Origin: Terriglobia bacterium | GTDB taxonomy: Bacteria; Acidobacteriota; Terriglobia; Terriglobales; Acidobacteriaceae | NCBI GenBank assembly: GCA_020073385.1 | Contig: JAIQFH010000035.1 | Location: 1 to 64,000 of the forward strand | DNA: 64,000 nucleotides | Reading direction: 5' to 3' | Part shown: positions 8,162 through 16,311 of the stretch, piece after piece | How the letters are laid out: every line of letters begins with the position of its first letter | How positions within the stretch are numbered: position 1 is the first letter of the stretch | The notes under the pieces: generated by a model | The model's input: the letters and a program-made list of their open reading frames with translations, nothing else | The model's database searches: none | Told to the model about the DNA's origin: nothing | Made by a program: the position numbers and the translations under genes

Positions 8162-9658
8162 TCAGTTAAACTGCCTTCTCTGCCGGAGCGGCCTCTCCTC
8201 GGGATCGAAGGACTTCTCGCGGACAGGCTCGGGCTTCTTTTCTCCGGCGCGAAATATGCGCTCCTCGCTGCGGCCGATGCGCTTGTGCGCGTGCAGGCCT
8301 TCCAGGATGAACTCCGCGGCCGAGACCTGCTGTTCAGCGCTGTCTTTCGGCGAAACGCCGAGAGGTCCGAGTTTTTCGATCAGGCCCTGAATTCCGCGGA
8401 GTTTTTCCAGCGCTTCTACGGCGGAAACTGAGTCGGACATCTGAATCTCGCCGCCGAGATCGAACCATTGGACGATCTGCTGCACGTTCGCGCCGGTGTA
8501 GTACTCATCGTAGGTCTTGGCGATGGCGGTGCGGATCAGTTCTCGGCCAACGTGGTCGGCGCCCTTCATCTCGCCTTCGTATTCGAGTTCGAGTTTTCCG
8601 GTGATTGCCGGAAGCGCGGCGTAGACGTCGCTGATGCGCGGGACGACGAGTTTTTCGTCGTTGCGAATCGCACGCCGCTCGGCGTTCGAGATCACGTTTT
8701 CCATTGCCGAGATCGGAAGGCGCTGGCTCACGCCTGAGCGCTTGTCGATCTTCTTGTCTTCGCGTGCCGCAAACGCCACACGCTCGATCACTTCCTGCAC
8801 ATAGTTCGGAAGATGCAGAGTGTTACCGTTGCGGCGCGTCCAGGCCTCCTGCGCCGTGATAGCGATTCCTTCTTCGACGGTTGCCGGATAGTGCGTACGA
8901 ATCTCCGATCCGATGCGGTCTTTCAGCGGGGTGATGATTTTTCCGCGCGCCGTGTAGTCTTCCGGGTTGGCGCTGAACACGAGTGCCAAGTCGAGCGGCA
9001 GACGAATCGGATATCCCTTAATCTGCACGTCGCCTTCCTGCATGATATTGAACAGGCCGACCTGGATTTTTCCGGCGAGGTCGGGCAATTCGTTGATGGC
9101 GAAGATGCCGCGATTGGCGCGGGGAAGCAGTCCGTAGTGAACGGTTAATTCACTGGAGAGTTGGTGCCCACCGCGCGCCGCTTTGATGGGATCGATATCA
9201 CCAATCAAATCGGCAATGGTGACGTCAGGCGTGGCCAGTTTCTCGACGTAGCGTTCATCGGGAGTGAGATAGGCGATCGGGGCCTCGTCACCAAGGCGAG
9301 CGATTTCATCGCGGCAGCGGCGACAGATCGGCGCGTAGGGATTGTCGTGAATCTCGCATCCGGCGAGATAGGGCATTTGCGGATCGAGCAGCGTCGTCAA
9401 TGCGCGCAGGATGCGGCTTTTCGCTTGCCCTCGCAGCCCAAGAAGAATGAAATTGTGGCGCGAGAGAATGGCGTTGATGATCTGCGGAACGACGGTGTCG
9501 TCATACCCGACAATGCCGGGGAACACGGATGCGTCGCCATTTTCCCGCAAGCGCGCTACCAGATTGTCGCGAAGTTCGTCTTTGACCCGGCGTGTACGTA
9601 AACGCTCTTCGGAGAAGGCACTGCGGCGCAGATCCCCCAACGTGCGCGGAACACTCAT
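8162..9658 (-). CDS. MoxR/chelatase-type AAA+ ATPase with Cys motif
   Basis: A 498-residue AAA+ protein related to magnesium-chelatase subunit I and MoxR ATPases. The Walker A segment is ILLGLRGQAKS (residues 74-81), with Ala where GxGK normally has Gly. The Walker B strand reads GIFAINELPDL, with Asn before Glu. FSANPEDYTARGKIITPLKDR is sensor 1 followed by the conserved arginine region. A short insertion, CEIHDNPYAPICRRC, has C-x9(10)-C-x2-C spacing and may bind zinc. The VWA gene follows 75 bases downstream. The likely role is ATP-driven remodelling or metal insertion with the VWA partner; no substrate gene is adjacent except the rhomboid-TPR protein. Confidence 0.88.
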   Translation of the reverse strand: MSVPRTLGDLRRSAFSEERLRTRRVKDELRDNLVARLRENGDASVFPGIVGYDDTVVPQIINAILSRHNFILLGLRGQAKSRILRALTTLLDPQMPYLAGCEIHDNPYAPICRRCRDEIARLGDEAPIAYLTPDERYVEKLATPDVTIADLIGDIDPIKAARGGHQLSSELTVHYGLLPRANRGIFAINELPDLAGKIQVGLFNIMQEGDVQIKGYPIRLPLDLALVFSANPEDYTARGKIITPLKDRIGSEIRTHYPATVEEGIAITAQEAWTRRNGNTLHLPNYVQEVIERVAFAAREDKKIDKRSGVSQRLPISAMENVISNAERRAIRNDEKLVVPRISDVYAALPAITGKLELEYEGEMKGADHVGRELIRTAIAKTYDEYYTGANVQQIVQWFDLGGEIQMSDSVSAVEALEKLRGIQGLIEKLGPLGVSPKDSAEQQVSAAEFILEGLHAHKRIGRSEERIFRAGEKKPEPVREKSFDPEERPLRQRRQFN

Positions 9659-9735
9659 GAAAGGAACCCCCCACGAACTACAATGAAGTGATTATACGCC
9701 GCTGTCGCACGGCGGGTTTGAGGGGCGGCTGAAGC

Positions 9736-11169
9736 GTGAAACATTTCTGGTTGAGGGCGATTCCGCAGCGGCTCTGCAGGGCGAGTGTACTGCTCGCATT
9801 GTGCGCGTCTTGGGCATACACTCTGTCGCAGGCGCAGAAGGCGGCAGAACTCCCCGCGCCTGGCCAGATCGCTGATGTTTCCTCCGGGTCCGATGCTGCA
9901 CAAACCTACGCGATGTATCTGCCTTCCGCGTATACTCCGGCGAAACGATGGCCCATCATCTATTTCTTCGATCCGGGCGGACGCGGGCGGCGTCCGGTCG
10001 AACTCTACAAGGACATTGCCGAGACGTACGGATTCATCCTGGCGGGCTCGTACAACTCCCGCAACTTTTCGAGCGACCAGGGAAAGGCCGTGAATGCGAT
10101 TTGGCAGGATACGCACTCGCGGCTTGCGATCGATGAGCATCGTTCATACGCCAGCGGATTTTCCGGCGGAGCGCGGGTGGCGGGGGCGATGGCGTTGAGC
10201 GGACCCACCGGCCAAGTCGCGGGCGTGATCGCGCACGGTGCTGGTTATCCCAGCAACAGGACAGCGAAGGATGATCTGCCTTATTTCTTTGCGGTCGGCG
10301 ATCAGGATTTCAATTGGCCCGAAGTCATTAACATTCGCCGCGAACGCGAGGGACAGGGTTCGCCGTATCGGGTGCGCGTGTATTCCGGACGTCATCAGTG
10401 GGCTCCCGCTGCGGTCATGGAAGAGGCCATGCAGTACATGAATCTGAAAGCGATGCAGGCCGGCCATCTCGCGGCAGACGAGGCATTCATCGATCGTCTC
10501 CTGGAGAAGACCAGGGCGGAAGCGGCCGAGGCAGGAACCAGAAAAGATGCTATTGCACACCTTAATGCATATCGCTCTCTGGTCTCTGACTTCAATGGAC
10601 TCCGCGATGTGAAGGAAGCAGCTGAGAAGTTGACGGCATTGCAGCAATCAGAAGCTTTGAAAGCGGCGCTGAAAAGTGAGCGCCAGCAGATGTCCGAGCA
10701 GTTGAAGCTCGAACAGGAACTCTCGCCAAAGATCGGAGCCTTCGCGAATGGCTCAGCGGCCGACTCCACTGGCCTCCGCATCGAAATTCGCCAGCAGTTG
10801 GGCGCGCTCAGCGATCAGGCGAAACATAGCAAGAATGAGACGAAGCGATTGATCTCGAGCAGGGCATTTAGCGGCATCTTCGCAGGAGCAATTGGAGACG
10901 GGCAGCAGCAGCTTGCTGTGCGGCACTTCGAGAAAGCGGAGGCCTACTTTGACCTGATGAGGCAGGTTAGCGATGATCCATGGCCCGTCTTGCTGCTGGC
11001 TGATACGCATGCAGCATCGGGAAATCGAAAACTGGCGATCAAGGATTTGCAGGAAGCGGTGCGGCGCGGACTAAAAGATCGGGCAGTCATTGAGTCCGAT
11101 CCGCAGCTTCAGGGCCTCAAGAACGAGCCAGAATTCCAAAAGCTTGTGGCGGGGCTGGAAGGGAAGTAG
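9736..11169 (+). CDS. Secreted alpha/beta-hydrolase (esterase-like) with helical C-terminus
   Basis: A 477-residue protein with an N-terminal signal region (hydrophobic 16-33, ending LSQAQ). Residues about 45-230 look like a PHB-depolymerase/esterase-type alpha/beta hydrolase: WPIIYFFDPGGRG is the oxyanion strand region and GFSGGARVAG places the nucleophile at Ser143, with YSGRHQW near 220 holding the likely catalytic His. The C-terminal half is helical and ends with TPR-like units (ADTHAASGNRKLAIKDLQEA). The start is GTG 9736, divergent from the AAA ATPase across 77 bases. The substrate is unknown; secretion or lipoprotein-free export to the periplasm is inferred from the signal. Confidence 0.8.
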   Translation: MKHFWLRAIPQRLCRASVLLALCASWAYTLSQAQKAAELPAPGQIADVSSGSDAAQTYAMYLPSAYTPAKRWPIIYFFDPGGRGRRPVELYKDIAETYGFILAGSYNSRNFSSDQGKAVNAIWQDTHSRLAIDEHRSYASGFSGGARVAGAMALSGPTGQVAGVIAHGAGYPSNRTAKDDLPYFFAVGDQDFNWPEVINIRREREGQGSPYRVRVYSGRHQWAPAAVMEEAMQYMNLKAMQAGHLAADEAFIDRLLEKTRAEAAEAGTRKDAIAHLNAYRSLVSDFNGLRDVKEAAEKLTALQQSEALKAALKSERQQMSEQLKLEQELSPKIGAFANGSAADSTGLRIEIRQQLGALSDQAKHSKNETKRLISSRAFSGIFAGAIGDGQQQLAVRHFEKAEAYFDLMRQVSDDPWPVLLLADTHAASGNRKLAIKDLQEAVRRGLKDRAVIESDPQLQGLKNEPEFQKLVAGLEGK

Positions 11170-11207
11170 TGTCTCACAAGGGAGGCAAGCAGTTCGCACG
11201 CTGCGCG

Positions 11208-11345
11208 GCCTCTCAGGGGCTGAAGAGTATGGGTGAGAACTTTCAGGCGTCCCTCCGGGACGCGCTGAGCGTTCCACATTACCCGGCGCTAAAGCGCCGG
11301 GCTATTCTCAGACGCCCCACCGGGGCGGCGGCTTTTAGCTCCTGA
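11208..11345. repeat. Composite multi-hairpin REP-like array
   Basis: Within 138 bases are GCGTCCCTCCGGGACGC, CCCGGCGCTAAAGCGCCGGG and CGCCCCACCGGGGCG hairpins, flanked by an outer inverted repeat (CCTCTCAGGGGCT on the left, AGCTCCTGAGG on the right). The linker GGGCTATTCTCAGACGCC resembles the linker GGGCTTTATTCTTGCGCC of the RAYT element at 35350-35440. It sits between the esterase and dnaJ ends, which converge. Confidence 0.75.
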
Positions 11346-11419
11346 GGAATGCTCAGGTTGCCTTTTCGGTTCATTGTGAGATAGCTTCCGAGCCCCGATT
11401 ACCGAGCCCGTAAACGACA

Positions 11420-12550
11420 TCATTGGAAAATGTCTTTCACTTTCCCGAGCAGCGAGCGCAATAGCGGCTGGTTATCGACTTTAGAGAGCACATCGAGTTC
11501 CTGCAGCAGTTCCTTCTGGCGCTTGTTCAGCTTGCCCGGGATCTGCACCCGGACCTCGACGTAGAGATCGCCTTTGCCGTGACCGTTCAGCACCGGAACT
11601 CCCTTGTTACGGATGCGGAAGGTGGTGCTCGGCTGCGTACCCTCGGGAATCTTCAGCGTGTGCTCGCCTTCCATGGTGGGCACGCGAATCTCGGCGCCCA
11701 TGGCGGCCTGCGGGACGGAGATCGGGACCACGCAGTGCAGGTCGTTGCCCTCGCGCTCGAAGAATGGATGCTCCTTGACGTGAAGCACGACATACAGGTC
11801 ACCGGCAGGACCGCCGAACTGCCCAACTTCTCCAGCGCCGGCAAAACGGATGCGAGTTCCGTCCTCAACACCGGCAGGAATTTTGGCATCGACGCTGCGT
11901 TGGCGGAGCAGGCGGCCATCGCCTTTGCACTTCGCGCAGGGATCCGTAATAACGCTTCCGGTGCCCTGGCACGTCGGACACATGCGCGCGATGCTGAAGA
12001 ATCCCTGCTGGTAACGAACCTGTCCGCGTCCGTTACAGGAGCGGCACGTTGTCGGTCCTTTGCCAGGAGCAGCTCCCGAGCCCCGGCAGTCTTCACAAGC
12101 CTCGTGGCGGCGAACGGTGACGCGGGATTCGGTGCCGAAGTAGGCTTCCTCGAATTCGAGCGTCAGGTCTTCGCGCAGATCGGCACCACGCTGCACACGG
12201 CTGCGGCGGCGTCCCCCGCCTCCAAACATGTCGCCGAAGCCGAAGAATTCTCCGAAGATGTCGCTGAAGTCCTGGAAGACCGACGGATCGAAGCCCGCGC
12301 CGGCGCCGGAAGCGCCGCCCAATCCCGCATGTCCGTAGCGGTCGTACACAGCGCGCTTTTCCGAGTCCGCGAGAACGGCATAAGCCTCGCTGACTTCTTT
12401 GAATCTTTCTTCGGCGTCGGGGTTATTGGGATTGCGGTCGGGGTGATACTGCAAAGCGAGCTTGCGGTAAGCGGACTTTAACTCCACTTCGGTGACCGTC
12501 CGGGTGACACCCAGCACCTCGTAGTAATCGCGTTTTGCGTTCGTCGTCAA
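11420..12550 (-). CDS. dnaJ: Chaperone DnaJ
   Basis: A 376-residue type I Hsp40. The J domain has HPD at residues 36-38 ([10 protein letters not shown]). A Gly/Phe-rich linker (about 76-115) follows, then four zinc-binding repeats: CEDCRGSG (152), CRSCNGRG (169), CPTCQGTG (191) and CAKCKGDG (205). The C-terminal substrate-binding and dimerisation domains are complete, and the length is normal. It stimulates DnaK ATPase and delivers unfolded clients. dnaK itself is not in the window. The gene is the last of the minus-strand hrcA-grpE-(glyoxalase pseudogene)-dnaJ cluster. Confidence 0.98.
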   Translation of the reverse strand: MTTNAKRDYYEVLGVTRTVTEVELKSAYRKLALQYHPDRNPNNPDAEERFKEVSEAYAVLADSEKRAVYDRYGHAGLGGASGAGAGFDPSVFQDFSDIFGEFFGFGDMFGGGGRRRSRVQRGADLREDLTLEFEEAYFGTESRVTVRRHEACEDCRGSGAAPGKGPTTCRSCNGRGQVRYQQGFFSIARMCPTCQGTGSVITDPCAKCKGDGRLLRQRSVDAKIPAGVEDGTRIRFAGAGEVGQFGGPAGDLYVVLHVKEHPFFEREGNDLHCVVPISVPQAAMGAEIRVPTMEGEHTLKIPEGTQPSTTFRIRNKGVPVLNGHGKGDLYVEVRVQIPGKLNKRQKELLQELDVLSKVDNQPLLRSLLGKVKDIFQ

Positions 12551-12578
12551 ATCAAATCCTTTTCTGACTCTTCATGCT

Positions 12579-12972
12579 TCAATCAACCGCTGGCCGATAC
12601 GTTCCGAAGGTCCACGGATGACCTTCCAAGTCGAGCACGTGATATTCGTGCGAACCGAAATCAGTATCCTTTGGCGGATACAAAATCTTCGCCCCGGCCG
12701 CATGGGCCCGCTCGTAATGTGCGTCGGGATCCTTCACATAGACAGCCAGCATCTGCGTCGCCGCTCCTGACGCTTGCGGACTGGTTATGCCATCGTCTTG
12801 CCGAACCGACCCAAGCAATGATGATGTTTTCGCCAAGCTGGAGCTGGGCATGCCGTACAAATGGCCCGTCTTCCGGGATGCAGCAGCGTTCCACGAAGCC
12901 GAACGCTGCGCACAACCAGCGAATCGCAGCCCGCGCATCCCTGTAGCGCAGGATGGGAAAAATCGTCTGCAT
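12579..12972 (-). pseudogene. VOC/glyoxalase-fold gene broken by a one-base frameshift
   Basis: Two frames join into one 131-residue VOC (glyoxalase/PhnB-like) protein. The first part, from ATG 12972, reads MQTIFPILRYRDARAAIRWL...LQLGENIII. The rest is in another frame, LGSVRQDDGITSPQ...HEYHVLDLEGHPWTFGTYRP. Removing one A of the AA at 12817-12818 restores NIIMLGSVRQDD, the expected family sequence. Without it, translation continues out of frame to a late stop. The span 12579-12972 is 394 bases, one more than a multiple of three. Either a recent pseudogene or a sequencing error. It lies between grpE and dnaJ, 28 bases upstream of dnaJ, where it could impair translation coupling. VOC members bind a metal and modify small molecules; the substrate is unknown. 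Confidence 0.85.
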
Positions 12973-13010
12973 GGATCTCCTTGATCCTGGTCCAGCGGAA
13001 AGAGTCCAAC

Positions 13011-13601
13011 TTATTTTCCGGGATTCCTCGCCACCCTGACCATCGCGGGCCGCAGCAGGCGGTCTTTGTACTTGTAACCGCGCTGCCACTCTTCGAGGAC
13101 TTCGTGATCAGCCGCGTCCGGGGTTTCCACCATCTCGATGGCCTCGTGAACGTGCGGATCGAACTGCTCCCCTTTGGCCGCGATGGGCTGCACCCCGAGC
13201 TTCGTCAGCACGTCGCGCAATTGCTTATAGATGAGATCCACCCCGGCCCGAAAGTCGGCAGCCTCGGACTTCGATTGCAGAGCGCGCTCGAAGTTGTCCA
13301 CCACTGGCAGCAGGGATTTGATGGCGTCGGTCATGGCGAAGTCGCGAAAGTCCTGCTGCTCTTTGGCGGCGCGGCGGCGTGCATTTTCAAATTCCGCCTG
13401 TGCCCGGGCTAAGCGGTCGAGCAGCGAATCGCGCTCGGCCTTTACCTTCTGCAACTCCGCATCTACGCCGGCGGGCTCAGCAGAGACCGCTCCGCTCTGG
13501 GTTGATGCAGACGAGGACTCATCCCCATCTGCCGGCGGAAGTTCATGATCCACATCCAGTCCGTGCGTTTCCACTTCTGATTTTCCGTTCGATTTCCCCA
13601 T
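13011..13601 (-). CDS. grpE: Nucleotide exchange factor GrpE
   Basis: A 196-residue GrpE. A low-complexity acidic N-terminus (about 1-60) precedes a long coiled coil (DAELQKVKAERDSLLDRLAR) and the compact beta domain (GVQPIAAKGEQFDPHVHEAI, ending LLRPAMVRVARNP). GrpE exchanges ADP for ATP on DnaK and acts as a thermosensor through the coiled coil. ATG 13601 lies 10 bases after the hrcA stop; an in-frame ATG 13625 would overlap hrcA by 14 bases. Neither has an ideal ribosome site, with GGAG lying 13 bases before 13601. Transcribed with hrcA. Confidence 0.95.
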   Translation of the reverse strand: MGKSNGKSEVETHGLDVDHELPPADGDESSSASTQSGAVSAEPAGVDAELQKVKAERDSLLDRLARAQAEFENARRRAAKEQQDFRDFAMTDAIKSLLPVVDNFERALQSKSEAADFRAGVDLIYKQLRDVLTKLGVQPIAAKGEQFDPHVHEAIEMVETPDAADHEVLEEWQRGYKYKDRLLRPAMVRVARNPGK

Positions 13602-13611
13602 AACTGCTTCA

Positions 13612-14652
13612 TTACTCCGATTCATTCAGGATCTTGTCGAAGAGGCGGGCGATGTACGACACCGCGGTGATGGTGTGCTGGTAGTCCATGCGGGTTGGCC
13701 CGATCACCGCCAGTGAGCCCATGACTTCGTTTCCCGCATGCGCGGGGGCGCCGATCAGCACGAAATTCTGCATGGAGGGCAAGGCCTCGTCGAGGCCGAT
13801 GACCACTCGCACCGCTTCCTGCTTCACATTGAGGTAGGCGCTGAGAAGCTGGATAACTTTTTCTTTTTCCTCGAGCGTCTTGAGCATCTCCTGCAGACGC
13901 TGACGGTCCTGCTCGCCAGACAGCAGGTTGGCCGCGCCTTCGACGAAGACCATTTGCGATCCCTGCTCGGCCGCCAGGGCTCCCTGCTTGTACAGGGCTT
14001 CGATGGAGTTCATCAGCCGGTCGTATTCGCTACGCTCTCTCTCGATGCGGCGCGCGAGTTCTCCCCGCATCGACTCCATGGTCCACCCGCGGAAATTCTC
14101 GTTGATATAGCGCGCGGCCAAGTCGAGATCGGCCTGCGGGAGATCCAGGCGCAGCACACGATCGCGCACCAGGCCCGAGCGCGTCACCACCACCGCCAGC
14201 ACCTTCTGATCACCCAGACGCGAAAAATACACATGCTCCAGCGCATTCCTCGGGCCGCTGGTCGCCACTGTCACGCCGACGTTCCTCGAAATCAGCGAGA
14301 GCACGTGTGATGTGCGCTCCATGAATTCCTGCACGTCAGTGATGCCGGCCAGCGAGTCAGAAATCATCGCCTCTTCTTGCGGCGCGAGGCGCGCATTGCC
14401 GGAAATCTGCTCCACGTAATAGCGATAGGCTTCCGTCGTGGGCACGCGGCCGGCCGAGGCGTGCGGCTGCTCTAGGAAGCCCGCATCAGAAAGATCGGCC
14501 ATGACATTGCGGATCGAGGCCGGACTCAATCCTTCGCGATTCGAGCGCGCCAGCGTCCGCGACCCGACCGGCTCACCCGTCGAAATAAAAGTCTCGACAA
14601 TGGCGGTCAGGATTTCGCGTTCGCGATTCCCGATATTGGGGTCAGCGGGCAT
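13612..14652 (-). CDS. hrcA: Heat-inducible transcription repressor HrcA
   Basis: A 346-residue HrcA. The winged-helix DNA-binding domain occupies about residues 5-75 (EREILTAIVETFISTGEPVG, then SPASIRNVMADLSDAGFLEQ). GRVPTTEAYRYYV is the conserved link to the regulatory domain, whose GPTRMDYQHTITAVSYIARL lies near the C-terminus. HrcA represses dnaK and groE operons by binding CIRCE and is kept active by GroEL. No CIRCE inverted repeat is visible in the 379 bases upstream of this gene. First gene of the heat-shock cluster. Confidence 0.97.
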   Translation of the reverse strand: MPADPNIGNREREILTAIVETFISTGEPVGSRTLARSNREGLSPASIRNVMADLSDAGFLEQPHASAGRVPTTEAYRYYVEQISGNARLAPQEEAMISDSLAGITDVQEFMERTSHVLSLISRNVGVTVATSGPRNALEHVYFSRLGDQKVLAVVVTRSGLVRDRVLRLDLPQADLDLAARYINENFRGWTMESMRGELARRIERERSEYDRLMNSIEALYKQGALAAEQGSQMVFVEGAANLLSGEQDRQRLQEMLKTLEEKEKVIQLLSAYLNVKQEAVRVVIGLDEALPSMQNFVLIGAPAHAGNEVMGSLAVIGPTRMDYQHTITAVSYIARLFDKILNESE

Positions 14653-15031
14653 GCTTCACTTCTCAATTGTCTCAGATCGGGCGCCGGGCGCCGAGGGGAG
14701 CAAGAGCTTCTGGATCCGTTCCCTTAACTATTTTAGATGCAGAAGCTTAGGTTTTGGAGCAAAGTTGCGATCCCGTTTGGATTCTAGGAACGGGGTGGGG
14801 CGGTGTCAAGCAAAGGAAGCAGGGCTTGGTCGGTGGTCACTCACTGATTCGCGCTGTCTTCCTGAGCGCAGCCGGAGAGGAGCGCAGCGGAACTCCGGCG
14901 GAGTCGAAGGATCCCTACCTGAGCCCGGTTGCCAAAGGTAGGGATTCCTCGCTCCGCTCGGAATGACGAGTCGGGGTTGAACGACAGAACTTCCTGCTAT
15001 CCTCTTCCGTCAACTGTTTGACGTTGAAACC
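14653..15031. other. Divergent intergenic region, hrcA / flavoprotein
   Basis: It contains no gene I can support. The left 200 bases must hold the hrcA promoter but show no CIRCE element. The right part is largely the repeat at 14857-14967. The last 60 bases lead to the TTG start of the next gene. Confidence 0.6.
14857..14967. repeat. CTGAGCG/CGGAATGAC-type repeat
   Basis: Left end TTCCTGAGCGCAGCCGGAG, right end CCTCGCTCCGCTCGGAATGA, with internal arms GGATCCCTACCT and AGGTAGGGATTC. It is one of four elements of this kind in the window (see 16174, 20114 and 28993). Confidence 0.75.
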
Positions 15032-16186
15032 TTGAAATCCAAACCTCACATCGCAGTCATCGGAGCCGGAGCCTTCGGTGGATGGACCGCCCTACACCTT
15101 CTTGAGAACGGGGCGCGTGTCACCCTGATCGACGCCTGGGGTCCCGGCAATTCGCGCTCTTCTTCCGGCGGCGAGACACGGGTCATGCGTGGCACGTATG
15201 GTCCGGAGCAGCCTTACACCGAGATGGCCGCGCGTGCTCTGAAGCTATGGGCGAAGTATGAACGCAAGTGGAAGCGGCAGTTTCTGCATCGCTCGGGCGT
15301 TCTGTGGATGGCCGCAGGTCGCGATGACGCCTTCGAGCGTGGCTCGGTTGAGATGCTGCGGGCGGCGAAGATCAAGTATCAGGAGCTCTCGGCGGTGCAA
15401 CTGAGAAAACGCTGGCCGCAGATCAACTTCGAAGGCATCGAGTGGGGTATCTTCGAACCGGAATGTGGTTATCTCGACGCGCGGGTAAGTTGCGCGGCAG
15501 TTGCCGAGGCGTTCGTCGCGTCAGGAGGACGATACCGCCAGGCCAGCGTCCTTGCCCAAGGATTAGAGGAGACTCCGCTGCGCAGCCTGCCTCTGGCTGA
15601 CGGCTCGCAATTCACGGCTCACAGCTATGTCTTCGCTTGTGGTCCTTGGCTCGGGCAGTTGTTCCCGAAGGCCATCGGTTCGTTGATAAAAGCCACCAAG
15701 CAGGATGTATTTTTTTTCGGCACTCCGGCTGGCGACACACGCTTTCACGATCCCAATCCTCCCGTATGGGCCGACCATCGCGGCAAGTTTCGCTATGGCA
15801 TTCCCGGCAGCGATCGCCGGGGATTCAAAATCGCTGATGACACGCGCGGACCCGACTTCGATCCCACCAACGGGGAACGCATCATCAATCCTGAGACGCT
15901 AAAGGACGTTCGTGAGTACATCTCCTTCCGCTTCCCCGCGCTTCGCGATGCACCTTTGATCGAAAGCCGCGTCTGTCAATACGAGCAGACGCCTGACAGT
16001 CATTTCATTGTTGACCGCCATCCGGCGAACGAGAATGTGTGGCTGCTGGGTGGGGGCTCAGGTCATGGTTTCAAACACGGCCCGGCGATCGGAGAGATGA
16101 TGGCGGAGTTGATTTTGCGGGATCGCGAACCGAAGGCGATTTGGAGACTGAAAAGATTCAACTCTAAGCAGCCCTTGTCATCCTGA
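15032..16186 (+). CDS. FAD-dependent amine oxidase, monomeric sarcosine oxidase-like (DAO family)
   Basis: A 384-residue flavoenzyme. IAVIGAGAFGGWTALHLLE (residues 6-24) is the FAD Rossmann motif. The segment GGETRVMRGTYGPEQPY and the C-terminal LLGGGSGHGFKHGPAIGE match the monomeric sarcosine oxidase / N-methyl-amino-acid oxidase group, which oxidises secondary amines with release of peroxide. The start is TTG 15032 without a clear ribosome site, chosen because it is the only start before the FAD motif. The last residues (QPLSS) and the TGA stop are encoded by the left arm of the downstream repeat, so the native C-terminus may have been longer or different. Confidence 0.87.
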   Translation: MKSKPHIAVIGAGAFGGWTALHLLENGARVTLIDAWGPGNSRSSSGGETRVMRGTYGPEQPYTEMAARALKLWAKYERKWKRQFLHRSGVLWMAAGRDDAFERGSVEMLRAAKIKYQELSAVQLRKRWPQINFEGIEWGIFEPECGYLDARVSCAAVAEAFVASGGRYRQASVLAQGLEETPLRSLPLADGSQFTAHSYVFACGPWLGQLFPKAIGSLIKATKQDVFFFGTPAGDTRFHDPNPPVWADHRGKFRYGIPGSDRRGFKIADDTRGPDFDPTNGERIINPETLKDVREYISFRFPALRDAPLIESRVCQYEQTPDSHFIVDRHPANENVWLLGGGSGHGFKHGPAIGEMMAELILRDREPKAIWRLKRFNSKQPLSS

Positions 16187-16292
16187 GCGGCGTTCTTTGC
16201 CGCGAAGGACCTATGCAAATGCTGGCAGCGTGTATGCTGCAAACAAATACATAGGTCCTTCGCCGTCAAAACCGCGGCTCAGGATGACAAGT
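16174..16292. repeat. Large CTTGTCATCCTGAGC inverted repeat
   Basis: Outer arms CTTGTCATCCTGAGC and GCTCAGGATGACAAG, inner arms GAAGGACCTATG and CATAGGTCCTTC, with a loop of about 33 bases. It overlaps the end of the flavoprotein gene and lies 20 bases from the convergent apbC end. It could act as a bidirectional transcription stop (inference). Confidence 0.85.
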
Positions 16293-16311
16293 CTTGGATG
16301 GCCGCTGAAGA

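Noticed and set aside
11579..12481. A 300-codon open frame antisense to dnaJ
   Set aside because: It mirrors the conserved dnaJ coding sequence; no ribosome site or motif.
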